The position numbers were made by a program, and so were the translations under genes. A DNA stretch of 64,000 nt from Geomonas sp. RF6 (GTDB lineage Bacteria; Desulfobacterota; Desulfuromonadia; Geobacterales; Geobacteraceae): NCBI RefSeq assembly GCF_021044625.1, contig NZ_CP087999.1:1009001-1073000 (forward strand), given 5' to 3'. Under the pieces are notes generated by a model. It saw only the letters and a program-made list of their open reading frames with translations, was not told the DNA's origin and ran no database searches. This document shows positions 7,863 through 16,422 of this stretch, in pieces (the stretch's first letter is position 1; each line of letters opens with the position of its first letter).

Positions 7863-8364
7863 CAAAAAAGATGAGACGACTAAAGAAGGAGCCGGTGTGT
7901 CTAGGAGTGGCAGGCCTCGCCCCTCCGTTGGAACGACGCGAAGGATGGTCGAGGCGGAAGGTCAGCGACGGGAGGAAACCCTACCCCTGAGCCCGTACCC
8001 GATGCTGAACCTGGACTGCACAAGATTCACCCATCGCGGGCGACACTAGGGAGGGGACGGGCAGTGGAGGTCCTGGATGTCCCGTATCAAGATCAAGGTG
8101 GTCATCCAGCCCCCCCCATCTGCTCGAAGTGCTCCACAGCGGCGGTCACCTCGGCAGCGGATCTCAATTGGGAGCCGGAGAGCTGCGTGGAATAACCGGG
8201 GCAGGTTCAGTTGTTCCCCCAGGACCTGTTGATCAGCCAGGATTTAGTCGAGAACAGCGACCCGGGCCTGGGCGATCGCGGTGAGAGACTGTTGCTGGCC
8301 TACGTTACTATGGGCAGATGATGAAAGGTGCCACTGGGGTAAAGAGTGTGGACGATCAGACTCT
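7863..8364. other. intergenic stretch, no gene recognised
   Basis: About 500 GC-rich bases between the repeat and the stop of the next sensor kinase. Short open frames on both strands show no family resemblance or ribosome binding sites. It may hold decayed coding sequence. Confidence 0.35.
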
Positions 8365-10623
8365 TTAAACCTCAATCTTGAACTCAGCACCTTCTGCGGT
8401 GTTTCTGACGGTAAGAGTTCCCTTCATGCTCTGCTCGATAATAGTCTTGGACATGAATAGTCCTATTCCAGTTCCTTTGTCAGGACCCTTGGTGGTGAAA
8501 TAGGGATCAAAAACCTTCTCTATAATTCCATCCGGAATCCCGCCGGCATTATCGGAGATGGTAACGATACAACGATCGTTTTCGCTTTCAATGTGAATCG
8601 TGATCCTGGGGTCTTGAATGTTTCGCTCACAGAATGCGTCATTTGAGTTGTTGATTATATTGATAAGCACCTGCCAGTACTCATTGCGCATTCCATCTAT
8701 CATACATTCTTTTTCGGCAATGATTTCTATTTTTGACCGAGGCTCCACCATTGAAATAACTCTCTGAACGACATCGTTTACACTGAACCTGACCCTCCTC
8801 TTGTCTGAGTCGAGGAGATACCGGAAGTCGTCAATGGTCTGCGACATGTGTTCAATGACATTCATAGCCTTTGAGACTGAAGCGCTTAGCAACTCTTCGT
8901 CAAAAATGCCCACCTCGTAGGAGAGCTTTAGCTCCTGGATGACAAGGCCGAGGACGTTGAGTGGCTGCCGCCATTGATGCGCTATGTTGCCCATCATCTC
9001 CCCCATAGCTGCCAACCGGCTCTGCTGAATGAGGAGTTGGTCCTTGCGGCGCAGCTCCTCCACTACGCCGATGCGCTGTTCCGTCTCCCTTCGCGTCTCC
9101 TCAACCGCCTTTGCCAATTCCTCGGTCCGCTCCATTACAAGGAGTTCCAGATGATCCCTGTGCTTACTGAGTTCCTGTTCAACCTTTTTGCGCTCGGTTA
9201 TGTCCCGCACTGACCCCATGACCAACTGCCGCCCCCGGGAAGTAAAGGGGCAAATGAAGACCTCTGCGTCGAAGACCGAACCGTCGTGCGGGCGGCGGGT
9301 GCGCCACTCAAAGAAACGGGTATCACCCGCAATCACCGATTCCCAGAGTTTCGTCAGCTCTTCCTGGGGGGGTGGGTCATCTGAGACGTCGGCGATCGTC
9401 AGGTTGGTGGCTTCTTCTCTTGTGATCTGAAGCATTTTCAGCCACTGTTCGTTCGCATGAACGATGCGGCCTTGGCTGTCATGGATCACTATGCCGTCAC
9501 AGATGTTCTCAAACACCGATCTCAGCAAGCCTTCCGACGCTTCCAACTCCCTGTTTCTGCTCTCCAGTTCAGACGTTCGTTCCTTGACGAGGTCCTCCAG
9601 ATAATGGTGATGAAGGCGAAGTTCGGCCTCAGCCTCCTTCTCGCGGATTCGTCTTACAAAAAATTGATACGCGTAAAAAAGGCTTAGACAGGTGAAGGTT
9701 GTGACAACTCCCACCACTTTGGCCGCGTCTTCGCGCCACTGAGCGAACGCCTCGTTCTTGGACTTCGCCACGAACACAAAAATAGGGTAGCCGTCGACTT
9801 TCCGGAAGGAGGTGATTCGATTGATGTTATCTAGAGGAGATGTCGCATAGTAAGTACCTGACGATCGCCCCTCCTTGAGCAGCTCCGTCAACTCCGGCGC
9901 AGTATCGTGTCTCCCGACGAGAGCCCAAGAGGCATCTTTTCCGATAGAGCGGGCGATGACACGCATCTTTTCATCGCGAAGCATGATCGTCCCCTGGCGC
10001 CCCACGTCTATGTTGGAAAATAGCGCAGTGAAATGGTCGAGAGCAAAAGCTCCAAATACAACTCCACCAAATGAGCCGTCGGGTCCCTCGAGGGCTCTGG
10101 CGATGATGACAACCCATTTTCCACTAATCTTTCCCATGACAGGCGGTGAGATCACCAACCCCGTTTTTGGGGCTTTCCGCAGAACCTGGAAGTAGTCGCG
10201 ATCGGCAATGTTAACCTGTCTACCGGCTGGTAATCCTGTTCCGTACAACACATTGCCCCTTCGGTCGTGTAAACCTACGCCGTCAAGTTCGGGAAGCAGT
10301 CCGAGTTGGTGGGACATGTGCTTGTTCAGTCGTTGCTCATCAATCCGCCCGCCGGCCAGTTGGGCCTCCGCATTCTCCTTCAGGTCCATTAGCATCAGGT
10401 CCACTTTCGCGATAGTGCCGCTCAGGTACTTTTCAAGGACCAGGGAGATATTTTCGGTGGAGACGACGGTCCGCTCATGGTTATCCAGCCAGCTATGGCG
10501 CAGCGACCATGCCGCAATGCCGATAACGAAGAGATTGATCAGGAGAGTGATCGCAATAAGCCGGAGGAGAAAAGCGGACCTGGAAAATTGCAATTCAGGT
10601 ATGTTCTTGAAGTTGCGACTCAT
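8365..10623 (-). CDS. membrane sensor histidine kinase, Cache plus PAS
   Basis: 752 residues; ATG at 10623 behind AAGGAG. Transmembrane helix at about 18-42, a periplasmic double-Cache region (about 45-295; GVGLHDRRGNVLYGTG and DRDYF are typical), second transmembrane helix at about 305-325, coiled coil, PAS (about 370-490), second coiled coil, then a kinase core with the phospho-acceptor in GNIAHQWRQPLN, N box NIINNSNDAF and G boxes DNAGGIPD and GTGIGLFMSK. The HQWRQP form of the H box is found in a kinase subgroup common in Desulfuromonadota. The kinase at 61030-62874 shares it. No receiver domain and no adjacent regulator: an orphan kinase whose Cache domain probably binds a small ligand in the periplasm. 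Confidence 0.93.
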   Translation of the reverse strand: MSRNFKNIPELQFSRSAFLLRLIAITLLINLFVIGIAAWSLRHSWLDNHERTVVSTENISLVLEKYLSGTIAKVDLMLMDLKENAEAQLAGGRIDEQRLNKHMSHQLGLLPELDGVGLHDRRGNVLYGTGLPAGRQVNIADRDYFQVLRKAPKTGLVISPPVMGKISGKWVVIIARALEGPDGSFGGVVFGAFALDHFTALFSNIDVGRQGTIMLRDEKMRVIARSIGKDASWALVGRHDTAPELTELLKEGRSSGTYYATSPLDNINRITSFRKVDGYPIFVFVAKSKNEAFAQWREDAAKVVGVVTTFTCLSLFYAYQFFVRRIREKEAEAELRLHHHYLEDLVKERTSELESRNRELEASEGLLRSVFENICDGIVIHDSQGRIVHANEQWLKMLQITREEATNLTIADVSDDPPPQEELTKLWESVIAGDTRFFEWRTRRPHDGSVFDAEVFICPFTSRGRQLVMGSVRDITERKKVEQELSKHRDHLELLVMERTEELAKAVEETRRETEQRIGVVEELRRKDQLLIQQSRLAAMGEMMGNIAHQWRQPLNVLGLVIQELKLSYEVGIFDEELLSASVSKAMNVIEHMSQTIDDFRYLLDSDKRRVRFSVNDVVQRVISMVEPRSKIEIIAEKECMIDGMRNEYWQVLINIINNSNDAFCERNIQDPRITIHIESENDRCIVTISDNAGGIPDGIIEKVFDPYFTTKGPDKGTGIGLFMSKTIIEQSMKGTLTVRNTAEGAEFKIEV

Positions 10624-10895
10624 CCACTCGCTCCTTACGGCGCACTTCGTGAACAGAGTGAACCTTGGGCCGAGACAGCCGAGGTAGTTCTAGATAGATT
10701 ACAACGATCAGGAAGAAAAAAAATATCTGTTCCCGTTGAACTTGATATGGCTCGGCAATTTCTCTCCGCTCCAATCTCTTTGCGGTGGTCCTGGTCGGCA
10801 GTTCCGTTTACCCCTGCCCCGGCACCGGACCGGCGCTGCCGCCGTAAGCTCTTCCTGTGAGCAGGGGGAGGAGACTCCTGTGGAAGTGCGGCGCC
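10624..10895. other. intergenic region between scpB stop and kinase start
   Basis: About 270 bases. It carries the ribosome binding site of the kinase at its left end. A short A-tract (10717-10725) lies in the middle. No gene or clear terminator is identified. Confidence 0.35.
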
Positions 10896-11675
10896 CTATT
10901 TCCCAATGAATTTCGCTGGCCGTTTTTCGAAAAATGATTTGATTCCTTCCTGATAATCATGGCTGTCATAGATTTGGCGACGCATGGCCTGAATTCTCTC
11001 GAAGGTCTCGGGACTAAGATTGTGAGCTGCTGACAGTATTCTCAATTCTTCCTTGAGTAGGCTTATAACAAGTGGTGAGTTCTTCGCGATATCTTGAGCA
11101 ATGCTAAGAGTGAAGCTTTCAAGTTGATCTTTCGGCACAGCGTGACTTACGAGCCCATGGTCAACCAGCCGCTTTACAGGTATAGGGTTCGCAGTGAACA
11201 GCATCTCTTTGCACACTGGGATTCCAGCTGTGTTCAGGAAGTTCTGGACTCCGGAAATATTGTAGGGAACCCCGAGCTTGGCTGGAGTTATGGCAAACGT
11301 TGAGTCTTCGGCTGAAATGATGAGGTCGCAACTCATGACGAGCTCGCAGGCCCCTCCCCACACACTTCCCTCTACCATGGCGATCACTGGGGCGGGGAAA
11401 AGCTCTATAGTCCTTACCACCAGCCTGAGGGGATCATTGTAGGTTAGGGGGTCACGCCCGTTCATCGGCAACTCCCGAACATCGTGACCGGCTGAGAATA
11501 CCTTGACGCCGGCTGGCGCCCTGAGAATGACCACGCGGATACCCTGGGTCTTCATTTCGTTGAGTGCGCCGCAGATGTGATCGATCAGTTCCTTGCTGAG
11601 AGAATTATGCTTTTTGACATTGTTGAGAGTAATCGTCCCTACTCCGTCGACTGTTTTCATTTCTACTAATGCCAT
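10896..11675 (-). CDS. scpB: methylmalonyl-CoA decarboxylase (crotonase family)
   Basis: 259 residues, ATG at 11675 with GAGGGAA upstream. The protein follows E. coli ScpB closely along its length: KVFSAGHDVRELP near residue 60, GRDPLTYNDPLR near 74, MVEGSVWGGACE near 101 (oxyanion-hole glycine), GVPYN near 136 and ERIQAMRRQIYDS near the end. The ScpB-specific histidine (AGHD) and tyrosine (VPYN) are present, which favours decarboxylation of methylmalonyl-CoA to propionyl-CoA over enoyl-CoA hydration. It stands alone, without the mutase (scpA) or CoA-transferase (scpC) genes next to it, although an acetyl-CoA hydrolase/transferase-family gene occurs elsewhere in the window (49300-50631). Confidence 0.9.
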   Translation of the reverse strand: MALVEMKTVDGVGTITLNNVKKHNSLSKELIDHICGALNEMKTQGIRVVILRAPAGVKVFSAGHDVRELPMNGRDPLTYNDPLRLVVRTIELFPAPVIAMVEGSVWGGACELVMSCDLIISAEDSTFAITPAKLGVPYNISGVQNFLNTAGIPVCKEMLFTANPIPVKRLVDHGLVSHAVPKDQLESFTLSIAQDIAKNSPLVISLLKEELRILSAAHNLSPETFERIQAMRRQIYDSHDYQEGIKSFFEKRPAKFIGK

Positions 11676-12095
11676 ATCGTTCCCTCATGTGGTTGAGTGA
11701 GCTGCGGATGAACAAGACCAGTGAAGATGGCGAAGTAGCTTCAGCGACTGCTCACGGCCCGGAGACGGATGCCTGTGGAACCGGCCCATTGGTTCGGCTT
11801 ATCGCGGTAGCCATAGAGGAACCAGACGTTCTATAGATATCGGCCCGCAGTTGGGTGTCAAGGGTGGTGCTCGACGTATCCTTATGAAAGTCGAGCCCTG
11901 CCCCCTCCGTTTCCCACGAGACCTGACGCTTCGCCATGTCCCAGCCAAGAAATGGAGCACGTATGAAGTAGCAAACTATTGCATCGGTAACAACTGAAGC
12001 CCCAAATGTACTGATCGTTAATTGGCGCAGTCGGAAACAGTCCAGAATTGATATCTCCGAATACCTCGATTCCCCTGGATATACCCAACTCAAAG
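11676..12095. other. intergenic stretch upstream of scpB, repeat debris
   Basis: About 420 bases. Near 11890 is a short piece of the CCTTCCGTTTGCCCC-type repeat (GAGCCCTGCCCCCTCCG). Otherwise no gene is recognised; short minus-strand frames lack conserved features. Confidence 0.35.
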
Positions 12096-12405
12096 ATGAG
12101 AGCACTTTTAAAAGGGTTGTTACTAAGGAATGGGGGCATGGTGTCGAGTGGAATGATGGTGAAATTACTATCGATGCAGACTCGTTGTATCGGCTGGGAA
12201 AGAGCAGGCGGGCCTTGCCTTCCCAGTCTCAGAATTCAATGCCTGGATGGAACGGAATGGACTTTCTTTAAGTGCAGCAGCAAAGGCTCTGGGAATAACT
12301 CGGCGCACGGTCATTTACTATCACGGTGGACATAAACCCATTCCCATCTATATCAGGCTCGCTTGCGTTGGATGGGAGGTACTACACTCTGAACAAGCTG
12401 CTTAA
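12096..12405 (+). pseudogene. decayed copy of the DUF2442 gene
   Basis: The nucleotide sequence is about 93% like 7457-7768 by eye, but two single-base deletions (one near codon 5, one in the GGGAAAAG run near codon 37) break the frame. The helix-turn-helix end and TAA are intact in the original frame. It is a paralogous, inactivated copy. Confidence 0.85.
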
Positions 12406-12476
12406 AGCATGTAGCAAGAGGTGGCGTTGCCCCTGCCCAGGCCCCGCCTGATCTCGACTCCCGCCTCTCTGTTTGC

Positions 12477-13115
12477 CTAAGAAACCAGGAAATGTTCCTT
12501 CGCGAATTTCAGGAGTCCCTCCCGGCCATTGACGTTCAACTTCTCGTAGATGTTATGCAGATGAACCTTTACAGTGCCTTCAGTGATGCAGAAGCACTCT
12601 GCAATTTCTCTGTTCTGCCTGTTTTGTACTACCATCTCCACAAGCTGCATCTCTCGCGGACTTAAAAGCAGCGCAATATCGCGACTCTTTTCGCGCCTAG
12701 CGAAGGCACGCACGGCTTGGTAAGCGGTGCCCGGGTCAAGCCACATGTCACCGCTGTGGACTCTCTCGATGCACTCTATAAGCATGTCTGGTGGCAGTTC
12801 CTTGAGAAAAATGCCATTGATTCCTGTTTCGATAGCTTCAATCAGTTCTTTTTCGCCTATCGCAGCCGTCAGGATTACGGTTTTGGGGTGCTCATGCTGG
12901 CCAAGAACCATCTTCGCAACCTGCAGTCCCGTCAGCCCCGGCATTCCCAGTTCAAGAAGTAGCACGTCCGGCTTGTGGTTCCGCACTTCCTCAATCGCCT
13001 CATTGCCGTTTGCACACGTCGCGACAACGTCAATCCCGCTTTGCTGTGCGAGTATCGTTTTCAAACCGGCAAGGGTAACTGGGTGGTGGTCTGCGACGAC
13101 TACGCGTATCGACAT
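12477..13115 (-). CDS. NarL/FixJ-type response regulator with atypical receiver
   Basis: 212 residues; ATG at 13115 is behind AAGGA, while a longer frame to 13211 would overlap the upstream gene. Receiver domain 1-125 and LuxR-type HTH at 145-205 (LLSPREMQLVEMVV, REIAECFCITEGTVKVHLHNIYEKL). The receiver departs from consensus at key positions: the acidic pair reads DH (VADHHP), and the acceptor position in LLLELGMPG is glutamate where NarL has aspartate. The conserved lysine remains (FLKEL). Glutamate there often mimics phosphorylation, so the protein may bind DNA constitutively or be controlled otherwise. It is the last gene of a four-gene signalling operon behind a riboswitch. Confidence 0.92.
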   Translation of the reverse strand: MSIRVVVADHHPVTLAGLKTILAQQSGIDVVATCANGNEAIEEVRNHKPDVLLLELGMPGLTGLQVAKMVLGQHEHPKTVILTAAIGEKELIEAIETGINGIFLKELPPDMLIECIERVHSGDMWLDPGTAYQAVRAFARREKSRDIALLLSPREMQLVEMVVQNRQNREIAECFCITEGTVKVHLHNIYEKLNVNGREGLLKFAKEHFLVS

Positions 13116-13182
13116 AGCATTTTCCTTATGATCTTGAACATTCCTTCCAGGCCTGACCTGCGCGGGACCCGAGTCCCCATAT

Positions 13183-14043
13183 TCAGAACTCCTCAGCCAT
13201 AGCCAGGGCACGCCCTACCTTTACAGCAAGAGTCGCTTCCCTTATCGGCTTTGAAATAAAGTCGAAAAAGCCGCGCCGTAAGGCTGCAGCTTCTTCATCT
13301 ACTGTGGCAGTCGACGTTATGAGGATGACCGGTGTCTTTGCTGTCTCCGGAAAGCTGCGTACGGACTCCAGCACTGCATATCCGTTCAGTTTGGGCATTT
13401 CCTTGTCAGTTATGACAAGATCAGGTCTTGCTGATACTATTTCACGGAAAGCTTCCATTCCATCACATGCCGAGACCACGTAATATCCTTTGCGTCTCAA
13501 TGATGATGCTACGGATTCCCTTACAGCCTTGTCATCTTCAACAACAAGAACACATTTTTTATCAGTTGTTGTTGTCGGAGCAGACCTGAGGTAGTGCAGC
13601 TTTATAGCCATCATCACCTCTTGTCGCGCCGCTACGTATGGCAGTATGGTTAATCCATGTTTTTCAGCTATGGCGGCTGTAACCTGTATCGCTGTGGGGT
13701 CGCTTATGGCGATCGCCAGCTTTTTCTCTTTCATCTTCAGCGGAAACAGGAAATTTTCCATTGCCATCTTCGCCGGCACTGTACTCAGCAGCTCTTCAGA
13801 GTACTTGAAGTGGCAGAAATCGCGCACGACCTTGAGGTTGTATTGCAGCGCCAGAGCCTCGGCCAGCTCGTGCGGTGTAACGAGTCCCAGTTCCTCCAGA
13901 ACGCTGCCAAAACGTTTTCCTTTTTTGTTCGAAAGAGCCACCACTCGTTCCACACTCAGCGGAGAAAGGATCCCGTTTTCCACGAAGATTTCCCCGAGCC
14001 TCTTTCTTGGCGAGGAGGCTCCTGCAGGCCGTGCACCATTCAT
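13183..14043 (-). CDS. MshEN (c-di-GMP-binding) domain fused to a receiver domain
   Basis: 286 residues. Residues 12-165 form an MshEN/GspE N-terminal-type domain: RLGEIFVENGILSP followed by RFGSVLEELGLVTPHELAEALALQYNL repeats the two-part arginine/leucine/glycine pattern that binds c-di-GMP in MshE. Residues 167-286 are a canonical receiver, with VVEDD, the acceptor Asp in LVITDKEMP, and the lysine in FISKP. The protein has no kinase, ATPase or DNA-binding output. It may therefore join c-di-GMP sensing to phosphorylation and act by protein contact. It lies 39 bases after the double-PAS gene and 67 bases before the NarL-type regulator, all in the same direction. Confidence 0.88.
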   Translation of the reverse strand: MNGARPAGASSPRKRLGEIFVENGILSPLSVERVVALSNKKGKRFGSVLEELGLVTPHELAEALALQYNLKVVRDFCHFKYSEELLSTVPAKMAMENFLFPLKMKEKKLAIAISDPTAIQVTAAIAEKHGLTILPYVAARQEVMMAIKLHYLRSAPTTTTDKKCVLVVEDDKAVRESVASSLRRKGYYVVSACDGMEAFREIVSARPDLVITDKEMPKLNGYAVLESVRSFPETAKTPVILITSTATVDEEAAALRRGFFDFISKPIREATLAVKVGRALAMAEEF

Positions 14044-14082
14044 ATCTCAACCCTCATATCTGTTGTTGGCACCTGAACGCCC

Positions 14083-14850
14083 TCAAGCGGCAGGCAGGTA
14101 GGCGATCACGCCCACGAGTGAGATCAGATTTCCCCTGACGTCCTCCATGCGCCGGCAGCAGAAATGTCCCCTGAAATTGCAGCCATTGATCCCTGCGTAC
14201 TGCCGGTCGTGATGAAAATGGTCAATCTCGCCCTCAACGAGCCGGCGCATCCACTCTGCACTTACCGGGCGCTCGTCGGGATGCACATACTGACTGTACG
14301 GTGAGCCGATGAGATCCTCGTGAAAGGCATGGAGCATGCGCGCCATGCGATGATTGGCAAAGGTGATGATCCCTTCCGGGTTCAGTACCAGGACACCTGC
14401 CTGCATGTTGTCAAAAAGGCTCTCCAGATTGTGCTTCTCCTCGGTAAGATCAAACTCGGCAGCCATGCGATCGGATATGTCACGCCCGATTATGGCAGCG
14501 TACCGGCTGTGGTTGTGCTGCAGGAAGGTCATGGACAGCTCCAGCATGGTGCCTTTGCCGGTAAATGACCGCTGTATAACCTCAAGCGCCATGTGCCCGG
14601 CTGTCTCAAGCTCCTGCCAGTAATGAGGCCACTCCTCGTCAGTAATCTCCGGGAAGATCTCGCCCAGCCTCATCCACGACAGGGCCTCGCCCGGATAGTG
14701 CAGCGCCGTGCAGGCACTCCGGTTTGCGTAGGCGATCTTCCCTTGCGCATCGGCCCAAATAATTTGATCCTGTGCCGACTCAAGCGCACGACCGGCCAAG
14801 GACAGGAACGCTGCCTTGCTCAGGCCGTCCCTGTGATTGCTGTTTAGCAT
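14083..14850 (-). CDS. double-PAS sensory protein without output domain
   Basis: 255 residues. Two PAS domains, about 20-135 (IIWADAQGKIAYANRSA, closing on IIGRDISDR) and about 148-255 (GVLVLNPEGIITFANHRMARML, closing on ISLVGVIAYL), joined by a short helix. No kinase, cyclase, receiver or HTH follows, and no membrane segment is seen. It sits 36 bases downstream of a PAS-histidine kinase and upstream of receiver proteins, so it probably senses a ligand or redox state for that kinase by direct contact. This is inference from operon position. Confidence 0.85.
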   Translation of the reverse strand: MLNSNHRDGLSKAAFLSLAGRALESAQDQIIWADAQGKIAYANRSACTALHYPGEALSWMRLGEIFPEITDEEWPHYWQELETAGHMALEVIQRSFTGKGTMLELSMTFLQHNHSRYAAIIGRDISDRMAAEFDLTEEKHNLESLFDNMQAGVLVLNPEGIITFANHRMARMLHAFHEDLIGSPYSQYVHPDERPVSAEWMRRLVEGEIDHFHHDRQYAGINGCNFRGHFCCRRMEDVRGNLISLVGVIAYLPAA

Positions 14851-14886
14851 GCCATTGCCCTCCTTGATGCGTACTCTGGAATCACG

Positions 14887-16155
14887 CTACTGCGGTATGG
14901 TGAAATAAAATGTGGCTCCTTTTCCTGCTTTCCCTTCCGCCCATATCTCCCCGCCATGACGCTGGAAGACACGGCGCACTGTCGCCAGACCGATCCCGCA
15001 ACCGGGAAAGGATTTGGCATTCTGCAGTCGTTGAAATGGCTCGAACAACTGCGGGGTATCCTCGAGCTCAAAGCCGATGCCATTGTCTCGCAAAAAGAAG
15101 GTCTCCCTGCCGTTCAGATCCACCACGCCCAACCTCACCCGCGCGTAAGGACGGTGGCGCGTGAACTTCCAGGCATTTCCAAGGAGATTCTCCAGCGCGA
15201 TCTTCACCAGGTGCGGATCGCAACGCGCCTCCAGCCTGGGATCGACCAAAAAAGCAACTGGCCTCACCGGTTCGCTCAGCGCCAGTTCCGCGGCGATACC
15301 AAGCGCCATTTCGGTGACATTTACCAATTCGCGGTTCAATCCCCTGCGGCTGATTTGGGACAGTGTGAGCATCGCGTTGACCAGTTCTTCCATGGCAGCG
15401 TTCGCCTCGCAAACCATGCCGAATAGATAGCGGTCGAATTCGTCCAGCGACCGTGTGCTGTGTTCCTGAAGAATCTGAAGGGCTGAGGAGCTGCGGGTCA
15501 GATAAGAACGGATATCGTGGCTAAGGGAGTAACCGAACGCCTCCAGCTCGACGTTTTCCAAGGAAAGTTCCCGGGCCTTGCGCTGCAGTTCGTCCTCGTA
15601 CGCCTTGCGCCTTGTGACGTCTCTTACGATGCAGACTATGCCTCTGTCTGTCATCTGCGTCAGGGACGCCTCCTGAGTGAAGGGGGTTCCGTCCCGCTTC
15701 ATGCTGATTGCCTCGCCCCGCCATTCCCCCTCCCTGGCAAGGACAGGAAATATCTCCTCCTCGAACCGTCTCGAGTCAGGACCGTCAAAGTAATCACACC
15801 ACCGCTTTCCTATCAGTTCGACGTGAGAGTCATAGCCGTAAAGCTTTACGAAGGAAGTATTGACGTAGATGCATTCGTACTTCTCATTCAGCAGGCAAAT
15901 GGCGTCGATGGCGGCGTCCATACCCGCCTGGTATTTGTTGAGCACTGTCTCAAGGTGCCTACCCCTGAGCAGAAGTGCCACTATGTAGATGCTGACGAAA
16001 ATGAGGATGCCGGCGATGGTGAAGAGCAGGGCTCGTCTTCCGGGACCCAGAGCGGGGCCTGCGACGATGCAGAGAAGGCAGGATATAAGAGAGAGGGCCA
16101 GACCGGTGGAGACGATCTGCCTCAGCTTGATTGTGGGGGTCACGCTTCTGACCAT
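14887..16155 (-). CDS. membrane-anchored PAS sensor histidine kinase, first gene of riboswitch operon
   Basis: 422 residues from ATG at 16155, chosen for GGAGAGG five bases upstream; a longer frame reaches 16215 but runs into the riboswitch terminator. Two adjacent transmembrane helices (about 18-35 and 43-62) with almost no periplasmic loop, PAS domain (about 75-190), coiled coil, HisKA (SLSHDIRSYL), N box ENLLGNAWKFT, and G boxes DNGIGFE and GCGIGLATV. The signal is thus likely membrane-associated or cytoplasmic. The nearby PAS-PAS, MshEN-REC and NarL-type genes follow at spacings of 36-67 bases, so they are likely one transcript. A GEMM-I riboswitch with an intrinsic terminator lies between the promoter and this start. 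Confidence 0.93.
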   Translation of the reverse strand: MVRSVTPTIKLRQIVSTGLALSLISCLLCIVAGPALGPGRRALLFTIAGILIFVSIYIVALLLRGRHLETVLNKYQAGMDAAIDAICLLNEKYECIYVNTSFVKLYGYDSHVELIGKRWCDYFDGPDSRRFEEEIFPVLAREGEWRGEAISMKRDGTPFTQEASLTQMTDRGIVCIVRDVTRRKAYEDELQRKARELSLENVELEAFGYSLSHDIRSYLTRSSSALQILQEHSTRSLDEFDRYLFGMVCEANAAMEELVNAMLTLSQISRRGLNRELVNVTEMALGIAAELALSEPVRPVAFLVDPRLEARCDPHLVKIALENLLGNAWKFTRHRPYARVRLGVVDLNGRETFFLRDNGIGFELEDTPQLFEPFQRLQNAKSFPGCGIGLATVRRVFQRHGGEIWAEGKAGKGATFYFTIPQ

Positions 16156-16215
16156 GAAAACCTCTCCGGAAGGATACGCCCCCCTCGCCCTCTTCCCGGT
16201 CAGGATTTTTGGCAA

Positions 16216-16328
16216 TAAAAAAAGCCGGGGCCGTATATCTGGTGATATTTCGGCGACCCGGCTGTCTGCGTGAGACCCTGTAGGCTTTCCGTCCCGTCCT
16301 CGCGGACTGTTTAGTATTTTCGTATATC
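16216..16328 (-). ncRNA. GEMM-I riboswitch (probable cGAMP/c-di-GMP class) with terminator
   Basis: Read on the minus strand: P1 start GATAT, AATACTAAAC, a P2 helix GTCC-GCGA-GGAC with GNRA tetraloop, then GGGACGGAAAGCCTACAGGG, a P3 helix GTCTC...AGAC, AGCCGGGTCGCCGAA and closing ATATC. This is the GEMM-I consensus in its Geobacter form. Downstream, CCCCGGCT plus a seven-T run can pair with AGCCGGG from the aptamer's 3' side to make a terminator. Ligand binding should hold AGCCGGG inside the aptamer and prevent termination, giving an ON switch. Geobacter GEMM-Ib members are known to bind 3',3'-cGAMP. The AATAC segment suits that class, but ligand identity is inference. Confidence 0.9.
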
Positions 16329-16353
16329 AGTTGTAGGATGAATTAGCAGCTGA

Positions 16354-16380
16354 AGTATCAACAAAGTGAAACGATGTCAA
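16354..16380 (-). promoter_or_regulatory. candidate promoter upstream of the GEMM-I riboswitch operon
   Basis: On the minus strand TTGACA (16380-16375) is followed 15 bases later by GATACT (16359-16354), about 25 bases ahead of the riboswitch aptamer. The -35 match is perfect; the -10 is weak and the spacing short. Confidence 0.4.
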
Positions 16381-16422
16381 TAAAAAAGAAATCACGCACT
16401 CTCGGTGCCAGGAAAAGAGGGT

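Noticed and set aside
7863-8340. Possible decayed efflux or transposase fragment upstream of the Cache kinase stop
   Set aside because: Translations on both strands gave only vague resemblance; nothing reached the level of a supportable call.
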